Part shown: positions 12,301-26,800 of the stretch, in pieces
Position numbering within the stretch: position 1 is the first letter of the stretch
Layout of the letters: each line of letters begins with the position of its first letter
From: Motacilla alba alba
Taxonomy: Eukaryota; Chordata; Aves; Passeriformes; Motacillidae
DNA length: 64,000 bases
Direction: 5' to 3'
Assembly (NCBI RefSeq): GCF_015832195.1
Contig: NC_052018.1
Coordinates: 29,044,115 to 29,108,114 of the forward strand
Program-made: the position numbers and the translations under genes
Notes under the pieces: generated by a model
Seen by the model: only the letters and a program-made list of their open reading frames with translations
The model's database searches: none
What the model was told of the DNA's origin: nothing

Positions 12301-15300
12301 AAATCTAGACTATTATAAACTATCCAAATTATTTCAAAAGTTGAAATGACTTAGTAATCACCTATTCAAATTCACATATGCTGTAATTTCAGTGATATAA
12401 GGCGATAGAACAGCCACAGGTTTGGCTTTGTAAATTTTGTAGGGATATTCAAACTTATATTTAACTGCTTTTCTTTTTTTTTTTTCCCAGCTACTCTGTT
12501 GTAGGTTATTTGCTTATACTTTATTTTCTTGATGAAACAAATAGCTTGCTTTCTAACTGTGCAAATTAGTAAAGAAATATTTTTTAAATAATCTATCTTT
12601 AAAATAAATGGATAAAGAATCACAGATTGTTCTGTTAGAAATAACCTAGCTATTTTGGGAAAATATGTAGATACCCTAATGAGAAACAATCTTAACTTGT
12701 GTGTTATTATGAGATGGTGGCTTAGCAACAGCATTCCTTGATACTACTTGGCAGATGACATCTCTTGAGTCATTCTTTGGGGCATAGAAATTGGTTCATC
12801 ATTTGATCTCCTCTAGAAAGGTGATTGTCACTCATTCCTCAAGTATCTTTTGCCAGCCATTCTCAGGAAGGCAACTTCATGCTTCCTGGCAAACATTGAA
12901 CTTATATTTGTCAAAAGTTCAGTCAAATGTTCAGTCCTAGGACTTAAAACAAGTGAATGGGGCAAAATATACTAACTTCAAATGCTTTTTATCACCTTAA
13001 TAAGCATATGGAGAATCAACAAGTGTGAAAAAATATGTTAATGGATCTCAATCATAACCTCAATCCCTTTCCTGGTAAAAGACAAAGTGTATGCAAATAC
13101 CCAGGCTGAAAATTACATTTGGTTTATACACACATTAAGTTCTACTATTATTTGCAAGATCCAGAGCAGTTTTGTAGAGGTAAAGAGAATAATCCAGTCT
13201 AATAATGCTGAAGCACTGCGAGGCAAAGGCAGAAAGTACTTTCACAAGCTTAGTTTATAGTTACCAAAGGCATTTTTCTAGTTCATTCTTTAATCTATAT
13301 TTTTAATTGGTACCAGCTGATGTGGATTCACTGAGTTGTTTTCTCACCCCAAAATCATCTTATAAAATAACTTGGTTCTCACTGTTTTCTTACAGAAGAA
13401 ACTGCCTTTTTATGTGGGAAATATACTTTGCACTTTTTAATGGAAAATCTTCATTTAGTTTTTCAAAGTGGAAAACACTGGAGTTCAATGTTGTTTTGGA
13501 CAGTATATTAAAAATATTGTGAGTGCTGGGTTGCACTCACAATAGCAAAGTTCACTTGGTTGAAATATCTGGGAAAAACCCCAAAATGCTACTTATCTTC
13601 ACCATGTTGACCACTTTCCATCTGGGAATAAGTATAACATCCTTCCTGCCAGCTGTGCCACATCTTATTCAGCTATGGTTACTCACATTTCTGATAGCAG
13701 AAAGAGAAGGAATAGGAAAAATATTTCTTTAGTTGATTCGAGAAGTTGATTGCATGCTGTATGGAAAACTTAAATTCCAGGTTTTGTCCTTTAACTCTTC
13801 TGACAGGTGCAGAGGTACAATTGTCCATACAAAATGCTTTGAGCTTAATGCTTGTGTACTGTGTTGTATAAAAAGGCAAAACAGGTCACCCTTTTTTAGT
13901 ACCAACTGATACTTATTTCATCAGATTCCATATGTTTCAAGCCCTGTATTCAGACCTTCACATGACATGAACAAAACCATTCCAGATATTAGTGGGCCAT
14001 GCAGGTCACTAGTGAAAATCTGTCTATGGACATACTGATTTGAGGCTTGAATAAATTTTGCAGGTTTCCTTCCCTGTTAATGTTCTGTAATGGTCCATAG
14101 TTCACACTTCTCTTTTAATGACCTGTGCTCTTTCTCAAGCATGTTTGGATGCAGCAGTCTTTCATCAGGTCTGAATAGAGGGATTTCACTTTGTGTGTCT
14201 ATCCTAGCACGTGCTTATGTTTACTTCAGTGTACTGAGCAGTTTTTGATCACATTTGGGGCCTTTTTTAGATTAAGTGGAAGAAATAGAGTTTGCATGAA
14301 ATTAAGCCCCGTAACATTAACATGTAAAGCTAACAGTAATGTAAAGTATGAAATACAGTTTTGCAACAATATAGAGCGTTCATCTTGAATAAGTCTATTT
14401 AATTTTTCTGCATGACGTCATATTTAAAAGCTAAATTTCAGTAGCAACGTTTTTTTGGTGACAATTCAATATTTTGTTCTTTTTGTGGGTGTTCTGTTTG
14501 TTTGCAGTCAGATGAGTGAGCCTCATAGCGGTTTGACGCTCAAATGTGCCAAGTGTGGAGTAGTTTCAACAACAGCTTTGTCAGCCACCACCGCCAGTAA
14601 TGCCATGTTAGTCCTGATCATTTACATCTTCTTGTTACAAATCTTATACAGTGCATGTGAGACAATAGTTTGATGATGACAACTGTGTTTGCTAACACTG
14701 TATAAAGTGCTAAGCACATTTAAATATTTTTTTTTAAATTGCAAATGTGTTTATTAACTGAATACAGGATATTCTTTAGAATGTAAAGTACAACTGTTAC
14801 ATTCTTGTTTATGATTTTCAAGTTAAATTGATAAAGTGACATCCTTAAATATCTATTATTAAATAGTGAGCTTTTAATATTTTTTTCAATATGCTGCTTT
14901 TCTCTTTTTTTCACTAGGGCATCCCTTTGGAGCTCCTGTGTGGTGTTGCCACTTCTAGCACTGACTTGGATGTCTGCAGTTCTGGCCATGACAGACAAAA
15001 GATCAATATTATTTCAGATACTTTTTGCAGTATTTGATTCATTACAAGGCTTTGTTATTGTCATGGTCCATTGTGTTCTCCGAAGGGAGGTGAGAAATGG
15101 CTTCCCAGTTTTCCAACTGGGAAGGGCTGTGCTCCTGTTAATCTCTCAACTGCTTTTTAATGTTATACACAGCTTGCTCTGCAGAAATATATTTCATATA
15201 AAGAGAAAAATAATTTATGGTGAGATGTATAGAAACAAGTGAAAGAGAAGAAGAGAAAAAGGGGAAGAGAGGGGGAAGATAAGTTAATTCCAAGTGCAAA

Positions 15301-17794
15301 ATATCAGTATAAAACTTTACCAACTTAATTCAAGGTGTCTTTTAATCAATCCCAAGTACAGTTGATTTCTAAGAGTTAGTCTTTCCCAATGAGTACAGGA
15401 AAAATGAACATGAATGCCCTTCTGAAGCCCTGTCAAAAGCTACAGATTTTTACATGCACTAAAACAGGATCAAACACAACATTTTTCCAGCTTTTACTGT
15501 CCCTGAAAGAGGGCACAAGGAGATAATGTGTTATGTTGGTGAAGATCGACCATTTCAGATCCACAAACTCAGGTACATACTAAAGTTATGGAGACAGCAA
15601 GAATGAAGACAGATGAGTGCTGTGAGAACAGCAAGGACTAGCAGTACCCTGCCATGCCCTTCACAGCTCAGTGCCCCCTGCCACAGGATTAATCACTGCT
15701 GAAATCTGATGGCAAAGCTCCTACACAAGTGCCCTTTAATCTGGTTTTGGTGATGGCTTCTCTAACCTGCCTAACCTTCTAACTAACCCCATATTTTACT
15801 GAGATGGGTTTGAGAGCAGTAGTGTAAAGCTTTGTTGGCAGGTCTGTGGTAATGGGGCCCTCCATCAAAAATGAGCAGGTGGAGCTGGACTGGAGACTAG
15901 CTCCTGGTCCATGGGCATACCTATGTGCTAGTCCTGTATCAACTTCAGGATATTTACTACTTCAGATTATTTACCAGCAAACCAGATTATAATGTCCAGC
16001 ATATTTCCCTGGGATGGACAAGGGATTTGAAAACCTCAGGACTAAAAAATAACCAAGGAAGATGTTTCAAGAAAGGTTATTGTCAATGCTGAGTGAGGAA
16101 TCTCACACAGGGGTTTCATTTTTCACCACTGACACCCTCTAAACACTGAAATTTGGTATATTAATGAAAAATAATTATGAGTAACATAACTTATTCAATT
16201 CTTTCAGCATTCTGCCACTTCACATGAGATTTATATCACTATCCTTCACAGTATGCATATGTGATTATCTTATCAAATAATGAATTCTTCAATTTTTAAA
16301 GAAAAAATCAGTGTCTTGTAAAAATTAGCACCTTACATTGTGCTGATTCTTTCTCACTTTAATCACTCTGTTAGGAGTGATGAACTTTTATATTTCTTGG
16401 CTTATCAGCTCTCCTATTGGAAGGGGCTTACCTCATTTAATACCTTTTATTTTTTCTTCCTTTGACCTTTCCTTTTGTTTAGGATAAAAATAGGTGCAGA
16501 ATAAGAGATAATACTCAAGAAAAATCTATTTTATGTAGAACTGTCTTGCAATCCCCTTATTTTCTTCAGCAATTTCTTTCCCAATAGGATTTACATCTGG
16601 GAAAGAGGGTAGTCTCATCTGTAAATCTGAAAGCACTCATTTCATATATTCTTTTAGTATAATGGTAAGACACTGCATCTATTTTCAGTAGAAAGGATAG
16701 TGGTTTCATACTGGTTTTCCTCTGTGTGAAATTTTTGTACTCACTGGGATTTATTAATTAGCCTAGAAAGTGCATACAACCTCCCAATTACTGTCCTACA
16801 GAATCATTTTTATTTTAAAATATATACCTTTTGCTCAAGGTTGCAGGTGAAACATTCAAAACTAAAGCAGTATGAACAACATTATCTGTCACAGAGTTGT
16901 AGAATATTGTCAGTAGGAAGAGACCCATAAGGATCATTAAGTCCAACTCCCTGCTCCTCACAAAACTCCCTGAAACTAAACCATATGACTAAGAGTTGTC
17001 CAGACACTCCTTGAACTCTGACCATGGCTTGGAGACATGACCAAGTATGTTCCAGTGACTGACCACCCTCAGGGCAAAGAACCATTTTTTAATGTCCAGT
17101 CTGAATTCCCCAATTCATTTCTTGTCCTGATGTTCTAATTCCATTTCCTTCTGTTGTAGTTCCATTTTCTTGTGTCTTTTGTAAGGATCCAGAGAGGCTG
17201 AAACATATACCTGGTTCTTAGTCATTGATTTTGTCAAAAAAATACTAAAATCGATGTAAAATTGTTGATATAGTTTAGCATAGTACAATATAAAATAAAA
17301 TTTAAAAAATAATAAAGCAGAACTTAAACTTGCATCAGTGCAGTAATACAGAAGCTTATTTTGAAAAAAATGTATTTTGACTGTTGATGAAAGATTAAAA
17401 TCAACAGACATCTTCCGACAATGCTCTAAGCCTCGAATTAAAGATAGATTTCCTATTCTAATGGCAGCTCTTTGCTGCAAATGCTTCATTCCCAAGGAAT
17501 GTTTCACTAATGCTGAACATCTCATAGAAACATTTTTGTCTGACCATACTCACAGGTAGGACTGTGGTGATTGAGATGGAATTAGTCTTTTCTATATGTA
17601 AACTCTGTTTGCAAATTCGTAGGATACCTTGACTGCAACCACTTTTTGCTCACCGTTTCTAATGTTCTAATGTAAGCAATATGCAAAAATATTGGATTGT
17701 AAGTATGATTCTAGACAAATCTTTTCTTTAGGTTTATGCGTAGGAAATCAGCTAATAACAGTTAATTTTGTTCACTGCTCTTGTTTAGGAAAAC

Positions 17795-17837
<43 letters not shown>

Positions 17838-20800
17838 TAAAAATAGCTGCAAAGAATCATTACTCCATTTAACAGCTAATTGAAGTTGCTCCAGCAAGTC
17901 AGTCTTAGCAGTTACACTTTGCAGTTCTAACATGAAAATTCTAGAAGAAGGGCATTTTATAAAGCAGCGAAATAATCTATTTACATGATGTTTTTAAAAA
18001 ATTTCTTCATGGGAAGACTTCGCAGTGAGGCCCAAAAAGCACCAAGGTTTGATGAGGTTCTGCCCTATCAAAATGGAGGAGACTCTTCTTCAGCCTAAGT
18101 GACAGCTTAGACAGAAGTAAATGTACAGAGACAACTTATTCACTAATCAGCAGATTATCTCCAGCCAAAATGATGGTAGTGGTGTTGGTGGAAGACAAAG
18201 AAGCCTAGGTATATTGCTGATTGAACTTTATTTGACAGAACACATTCCATCTTCTTTAGTCCTCCAGATTTAAATTGCAAACTGGTCAAAACATTTGAGG
18301 AATTAATTAAGGTGATATTTTTCATATGGGAAAAGAAAATTCATAGAAATTGCTTCAAGAAGCACAAAGAAGTAAAAGTTGATGCTCTTGAATCAATTTT
18401 AATTTCAAACTTATTTGGTTCAGTTTGTAGCAGCAATGTCATAGTTGTCTACTACACAGAAAGAGATGTAAGTCCAGTAAGTTATGTTTCAATCTGACTC
18501 TGGAGTCTGGCTTTCCAGCTCCAGAGACTCTCAGGTAAGTACAGGCCAAGAGAGTGGCCATCATGCACAGTGGGCAATGCCATCTTTGCCCTGCACATGA
18601 TGCCTTCCAGCTAAAAGAATAATTTGGTACTTTTGGTTGTCTGCAAAAGCATTTAGCTCTGCCAGTGCCTGTCAAGGAAATCCTGCCAGAATATTTGTCA
18701 CTCTTGATGACAGCTAGAAAGCTATCTCAGTTATAGCCTATAAGATTGATCTAATATTTATAGCATGCCAGCACAGGCAAAACAATAATTCTGACTGTCA
18801 GGGGGGAAAAAATGTGGGGAAGAATATTATCTCCATAAAATTCAAACAAAGAGGACAGCCCTTTACTTTACTATGCCTTTATTGTCTTTACATCACCAAA
18901 AGAGACAGACTTCTACAATTATATATAAAAGACCATTTTTTTCCTTACTTGTATTGATATAAAGTATGGAAATATTTGTTACTTTCTCTAACACACTGTA
19001 TTGAAGACCTTTTGTGACAGAAGCAGCGTTAGGAAGCCAGGGATATTCACAAACTCAGATGTACAACTGGAAGAGGACTAAGTGATGTGTAATCTATTTC
19101 TGTCCACCGTCAATTCAGTGCTTTTTGTGAAGGCATTAAATCTTTCTATACTTCTATTTCCTAACATCTAAAAAGAATATGATACTTTTTAAGCATAAGA
19201 CTTTTCATAGACTATTTGGAAATTTTGGAAGAAAAATGCAAAGTAGTTAGATATTATTGCTTCATTTTGCCTTCTTAGCCCAGAGAGTCTAGAGTCGTTC
19301 TGTTTTTTTTTCCTCACCTTGCTGTTTAAACACCTAATTGGGCATTGGAAGATGGTGATGGATGTATCACAGAATGATACAAGGGATCAGCATTGAGGCT
19401 TATCTATCTCAGCTAAACAGTTTGCCTGATCTACTTGAACACAAGATGCTTTAAAGCTGATTTGAATCGCACTTAGTAACTTAGGTTAATGCTGGTGATG
19501 GGAGGAACCCACATGTAATTTTTTTCTATAGCTGTGCTCTGCAGAGCAGAGAGCATTTGGATTAAATTCATTGTTGGCGTCTAGAGCCCACATTTCAGAA
19601 TTGCAGGAGAAAAATAAAAAGTACATGAGTAGAGCAAGGATAAGTTATAAAAGCTTGGAGCTGGTTACTGTTGCTAAGGAAACTACTTCCCTGGTATCTG
19701 CACGTTCATCACATCTGTCTCTCCTTCTCTGCCTGGCTCTAAGAAAATCTTGTAATTTGATGTTAAAAGGCAGGGGGGAAAACAGGATTATGTTTCAAAG
19801 TAAAATGTAAAGACAGCACAGTCCTTACATACTCAAACAACAATTTTGAACAAGCAGTTTAGAAGAGTAAGTTGGTATTTAGAAAGTTCAACCATTTTGA
19901 TTCTGACTTGGGTGAGGACATCTAGAAATTGAAACATATGTCAGTATCCTGGATAATGCTACATTTTACATTCCGTTAACATGTTCAAATCATATGCTGC
20001 TTGCACTTCAGAAGCATTGTAAGAAACACGCACATTTAAGAGGATCCTAAAATCAAGATTCACTGCTTTAATGTAGAAGGCACTGAAAGTATGACATGAG
20101 ATTCTTGAGATCTCTTGACCTATTAGAACTGGGGAACCTCCATGAACAAAGAGTCCCAAAAATTAGGAGGCCCACTGTACAGAGTGGAGTGAGATAAGCA
20201 ATATGTTCTGAAGTAACAATGCTTTGGGGTCAAGCATCATGTGCCTGGAGATGAGATTCAGCACAGGTGGGGATGCTTTGAAGGAGGCATCTTTTATTAT
20301 ATATTTTGTCAAATCACTGTGCCAGTGCTTATCCAAGAGTATAAAATTCGGAAGTGTGACCTAACTTCAGCATTGATGAAGTGAGGGAAGACTTGGATTA
20401 AATTTGCAGCAACTGGGAGTATGGTGGTGTTCACAGGGGTCCTAGGATGAGGGAAGAGATGAGAAGGTTGACTCCATGTTTCAGAAGGCTTAATTTATTA
20501 TTTTATTATATATATTATATTAAAATTATACTAAAAGAATAGAAGAAAGGATTTGATCAGAAAGCTTGCAAACAAAGGAGAAAGAATAGAATGATAATAA
20601 AATCTGGTGACTGACCGAGACAGTCCAGACAGTTGGACTGTGATTGGCCGTTAATTAAAAACAACTTCATGAGACCAATCACAGATCCACCTTTTGCATT
20701 CCACAGCAGCAGACAGTCAATGTTTACATTTTATTCTTAAGGCCTCTCAGCTTCTCAGGAGAAAAAATCCTAAGGAAAGGATTTTTCATAAAACATCTGT

Positions 20801-23800
20801 GACATGGGAGATGCCAAATTAAATTAACATCAAAAACATGGAAAACCAAAGCAAGTGTAGTGACCTAAAATCACAATCTTTCAATACAGCACACTTTAAA
20901 TTATAACGTGTGGTTAGTCTGGGTGTTTTGAAATCAGTCCAAACCTTCCCATCTTGCTTCATTCTTCTTTCTGCCCTATTTTTGGCTCCCTACACCTGCA
21001 ACAGTCACTTACCAAGACTGCAAAGCGCTCTTATTCATTTAAGGGTTGAGCCCTTTAAAAAAATGCTTTCTATTTAGAATTTTTTTTTTCATTTTTGCTT
21101 TTGTGATAGTTTCTAGATAACTCACATTAGAATATGATACATTTAAAGGGGACAACTTCTCACCAGCAACAATTGATGAATTATCCTCTTCTGCTGTGCA
21201 CCAAATGTCCATGAGTACAAGACAATTTTAACCCTTTTAATTATTCTGAGTAAGACATCAAGTAATTTTTACAGATAATAAATGGAATTTAGTTTTTTAT
21301 AGGCATTTCATTCGTAGCACTTTATTTGAACAAGAAATTGGATCACCCAACCAAGTGTCTGTTTCCCAAGTCACATCTTGCTTTTGTACTTTCAAGAAAT
21401 CCTTCTATGTGCAAAAAGTCCACTGTTCTTTGTGTGCTCACATTGAAGATACTTCTCTCATCTGGAGAATTTTACTCTTCGGAGAGATGCATTAGATTCC
21501 CTGTACATGGCGCTAAAGATTATTATTGGAATCAATAATATCTTTCAAATAGACTTATTATTTAAAGTACAATTAGGAGATTACAGTAATTGTTAAGAAC
21601 TGATTTTAATAACTCTCTGATTACAGTAACTGTAAAGAACTGTCTTTCAAGAATCACATATTGATCAAGAAGAAGATACACTTTATCTTGCAATGGTTAG
21701 CAATATATCTATTAATCTTGTTATCAGACAAAGCCAAATCTATCACCAAGACAAATGTGGCTTAAATACCATAAAATCACTGTCTAGTAGCTAATTCTGG
21801 CCATACATAAAACTAATTGTGTGGTCTCAATGTGATAGACTGACAAATTTATAGCAGCCACAAAGTATAACAAATGTAGGAAATAACAGAAATAGGCATT
21901 TATGTTTATTGTCTCCGATTTATGAAGTGGGCTGAAGAAAACTCATGCATTGTATTCCATATGATTTAATTTAATCTCTACTAGAAGTCAATGATGTTTC
22001 ACAAGAATCAGTATAAGATATTTTTTTCACAGGTTCAAGATGCATTCAGATGTCGGCTAAGAAATTGCCAGGATCCAATCAATGCAGATTCTTCAAGTTC
22101 TTTTCCTAATGGACATGCTCAAATCATGGTTAGCTTTTATTTTCTTCTTTGACTATGAATTAAGTGTTCCTAGCAGAAAGGAAAACTTACTGTATTGTAT
22201 GTGGCAAGTTTGCATAGCTGAAATATTAACACCTATGCAAAAGACTGTTTAGGTTATCATCTGCTTGCTTAAATATCTTAGGCAGTTTTAAATTGTTGGT
22301 GTGATTATTTAGTGGAGCACAGTGAGTTAGTATCTTCCACCAGTGTTCTTTAGGACAAAAGAATCTCATATAAGAGAATGAAAAATAATTTAATAATATA
22401 CTGTGACTTTTCACAGTGTTGCTGTAAAGAGTACTGTTGGATTTCCCTTCATGAAGTCTTGAAAAATATTCTCAAGAGAAGGAGAAAGTGCTAGACATTC
22501 TACAGGGGGAATCTATTTATTGTGTTAAATTAAGAGATAGTGAATTTTGCTAATATTATTAGGCAATGTATCAATACAGCACAGTGGTCTCTTCACTTTA
22601 AACACCAGTTTGTCATTGACAATAGTGGGGTCAGAATCAGGCCCTGAAGACATGAAAGGCTCAGGAAGAATGCAAGGTACAGCAAGCAGATGCCCTTCAA
22701 AATGATGACTCAGAAAAAGAATTTAATATTTGGACTTCACAAGCAAGAAAGAGATCAGTTTTACTGAACATTTAGCATGGAATAAACTTATTGTGAAAAT
22801 AAAAATAAAAGCAAATAAATTCTCTAACAGAATAAATAGTTTTGTTTTACTAGAAAAAGTGCTTTGATTTCCAACTGTTTAAATTCTTTATTGTTCTCAC
22901 AATTAATTTTTGTATAACGAAATAAATAATAGTTTTTTTCAGGGAGTACAAAAATTTTATACTACTACAGTAATAGAAAGAAATGACAGAATTTTTCATA
23001 ACATAAGGACTTCATTTACACAAATTAATGACGTTTCAAACAGGATGGACTTTTTGAATTACACTTGTTCACAGTAATTTGTATTGCAGGCTATTTTTCA
23101 TACTTCTTTTCATAGCATTACAATGAAAATCTTCTTTAAGGAAGATTCTTTGGTGAGATGTAGAAGTTATTTTTCCATATACCTTAAAAAATATTCACTG
23201 TATCATTTCATTAAAATTATATACTCCCACCTATTTTATTTTTTCTGGTCAGGCAGCATACTTTGAAAACCAGCCAGTTATACTTTAGGAAACTTTGTAA
23301 AGCTCTGCTGTTGTAAAACAATGCACTTCACCTCAGCAACAAGAAACCACTTTTAACAGACTATGACCCTGTAAGTAGGACGTTTTGGAAGTGCTAGTTG
23401 GCAAAAAGGTATTGTTTATTTTTTAATTATTAATGGCTGTTCTGTTTCACTGTTTCTTGTTACAGACTGATTTTGAGAAGGATGTAGACATTGCCTGTCG
23501 GTCAGGTAAGAACATTGAGAGAGTATTTAGCTAACAAATAGTCTTGTACAAGTTCCTTGTGAAGTGAAAACCAGAAGAATACTGTGGTTTAGCTATTTGT
23601 AGGAAATATTTATCAATTTAAACAAAATAAAATGGGAAAAATGATGTCACTTTGTGAACACATTATTTAATTGTGTTACTAAGGCCATTAACTAGAATTG
23701 AGCATTTGGAAAGTAGTCAAAGGTGTGACTGTCTATTAGAAAGAAAATAGTTGTGGAAAGAAGATAATTCTTAATGCATTAAGCTTTCCTTCCCTGGTAC

Positions 23801-26800
23801 ACAAGCAAATGTGAAAACATCATTTTACCTTAACAACAAAGAAAATAGTGTATCTTGACAGCTGTGTACATGAAGGATGCATTAATTTGCATTCATTTTA
23901 AAGAAGGTATATTTTTAGGACTCTAAATGAAATCAACAATAGTTTAAGCAAATTAAGTTTTATTCCACTTTAATGAGAAAAGTTGCAGGTTTTTTAAATA
24001 TATTTCAGTAGTGTGATCTTTAATCAGTAGTCTATGTTTGTTTCCATATATTAAAGACAACACATTTTGAGCTTTTATTTGCCAACCTTGTTTAAATAGT
24101 GCAGTATAAAATAAATTACTATTTAAATTCTACAGAATTTTTTTAATCTAGGAGATATTTCCAAAGGACAGTTTTTTCCTAGGGAAACAGTCTTGCCTAA
24201 ATACCTTCAGTTTTCAATAAAGGAAAAGAGAAAGAGAGAGCATGTCCTCTCTATGGGGTGAGTCAGAGCAGAAGCCTGATTTAGCTGTTCTGCATGAGCC
24301 ACCCAAAGGACACTCTCTTCACTGGCTAAATGTGGATCCAAGAAAGCTGATCTCATTAAGGTGAAGTTTGAGTTTCCAGTCACCCACCATTAAAAAACTG
24401 CCAACTGAGTTTCTTGCTACATAGACTTAGTTCTTTCCTACAGATAATTTTTAATATGCACGCATATTTTGGAGGAATCAGGATAGGGCATTGTAACACA
24501 AATACCTGTGTGTCACTATTCAATGCAGACGAAAATCCAGCATTGATCCATGTAGTTCCCACTTCTGTGATAACATAGCTCTGCAGTACAGAGGGCCTTG
24601 TCAGAGGTGTTCTAAAGGAGATTGACTCTGAATGCTGTTATGAACAGGCTTTACTTGATAACCATTTGAACTCACTTTCTGATAATGGAAAAATTAGGGA
24701 TAACTCACTGTTTGAAATATCTGAACAAATGTCATTGGAAACAGTGAAGCAGACACTGAGTTCAGGTATTTGTGCACAGTTGCTTAGAAGCAAATTATTC
24801 TTTTCATAATGGAAAAAAAAATGAGGGTTAGTTTAGTGTGAGGAAGGAGAGTCAGATGTCTTATGAGCTGTTTGCTATGGAAAAAGGTAGTGAGTGAACT
24901 GACAGGCGGCTACTGGGGGATCTGGGTCATCAGAGCCCTTGGGCAACCAGAAGAGATGCAAATGTAATACCTAGATACTTGAAGCTGTCTTTCTGTCTCA
25001 GCCCATGAGCTGGGATTTGTTGTATAAAATAGCCCTGGTGTGAATGAAAATATTTTCAACCAGGACCAGAAAATCTCTGCAAGCAGCTGGAATAAGCCCA
25101 GTAATCGGTTACTTTAATTGTTTTCTACCCTTTTTCTTTCATTACAGATTCTGGATTATAGACTTCCTTTTTTCTTCTTTTTTTTTTTTTTTTCTGTCTT
25201 GTGTAAGATGAATAATGGTGGTTGAATAGATGCTTTGCTTTTGAAGGCATTCTTCAATGCTTCTGGAAATTTTGAATTTTATAACAGGATTAGTAACTTT
25301 TACATGTAAACTTTGCCCCCAAAAAAATCGTTGAGTGTTGCTACAAGTTTGACCCAGGAAGGTCTAGGCCTCGAACAAAAGTGGATTATGACTGTGCTAT
25401 AAAACACATTTATATTCTTTATAACCTTTCTGGATGCAGTAAAACATTCTTTTTGATACCAATGGAATTTCTTCTCAATGTGGTAATTCTTTTGTCACTT
25501 TTATTTAAAACAGTTTAACAGAGAAGTGTTTTTAAAAGACAGTGAAAAGGAACATTTAGGAGTTTAGGAACACATGCTCATAGTTATAATCTTACGGTAG
25601 GTCATTACAATGGATTGACAAAATGATTCTGCCTTACAATCTGTTTGACATTTTCCAGAAGGTTATGTGGAGTTAATAATGGCAGTAGGGATGTCATAGT
25701 GTATTTTTTTGGAAAACTCTTAATGAGTTCCACATGGCAAGCTTGTGCTTAAGCTGTAAGTCACCTAAAATCGATAGAAGTCAGTAGGAATAAATGAAGT
25801 GGTTTCAATTCATATAAATGACTGAAGCTAGTCAGAGATCAGCATCAGTTGTACATAATAAATTAAGAGAACAAAAACCCCAAAACAACAGAAAAGCTTT
25901 TCCAAAAACAATATTTATAAAATGAAAGTTAATAAGTGGAAAGAAAATATTTTAGAAGATGCACTGGTAAAGGAACCACTGCTAGATAAAGCCACAAGAA
26001 AAAGCAGTGTTAGGTTGATATGGTTTCATGCTGTAAGAATTCTATTCTCTGGCCCACAGTTCTGCATAAAGACATTGGACCTTGCAGAGCAGCCACTATA
26101 ACAGGAACACTTTCTAGAATTTCACTAAATGATGAAGAGGAGGAAAAGGGACCAAACCCAGAAGGAATGAGCTATTCAACCTTGCCTGGAAACATCATCT
26201 CCAAAGTCATCATCCAGCAACCAACAGGTCTCCACATGCCTATGAGTATGAGTGAACTGGCCAATCAGTGCTTGAAAAAAGACAACAGCGAGCTGCGGAG
26301 GACTGTGTATTTATGCACTGATGATAATTTGAGAGGTGCAGATATGGACATAGTCCATCCTCAGGAACGGATGATAGAGAGCGACTATATAGTCATGCCC
26401 CGGGGCTCAGTAAATACCCAGCCATCACTGAAAGATGAAAGCAAAATGAATATAGGCATGGATACCTTGCCTCATGAAAGGCTGTTGCACTACAAAGTTA
26501 ATCCCGAGTTCAATATGAATCCCTCTGTAATGGACCAGTTTAATATCAATTTAGACCAGCATCTTCCCACCCAAGAACATATGCAGAGTTTGCCATTTGA
26601 GCCCCGCACAGCAGTGAAGAATTTCATTGCCTCAGAGCTGGATGACAATGCAGGATTGTCAAGAAGTGAGACTGGATCCACAATATCAATGAGCTCTTTA
26701 GAGGTCAGTGGTGCATAAACAAATTGCATGCTCTGTTGTTCTAATTTTATGATAAGACAATAAATTGTGTCTTGTGTCTAAGGGGTGAAGCTAATGTTTT

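Larger units (their letters stand above)
15090..22032 (+). other. ADGRB3: ADGRB3 intron with CR1 fragment, CA repeat and antisense LTR
   Basis: A 6.9 kb GT-AG intron. Besides the repeats listed separately (16890, 17798, 20420, 21579), most of it is unremarkable AT-rich sequence with no recognisable coding region. Confidence 0.85.

Noticed and set aside
12372..12734. 120-codon minus-strand open frame
   Set aside because: Lys/Ile/Leu-rich translation of AT-rich intron sequence.
17115..17559. Open frames on both strands (136 codons minus, 60 codons plus), with a possible exon at about 17400-17557
   Set aside because: The plus-strand stretch has a weak acceptor with no pyrimidine tract and no matching phase. 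No homology is recognised, and it adjoins a CR1 fragment.
26020..26718. Single-exon 232-codon gene
   Set aside because: It is the large ADGRB3 tail exon read through its acceptor and donor. The real coding part is 26060-26703.
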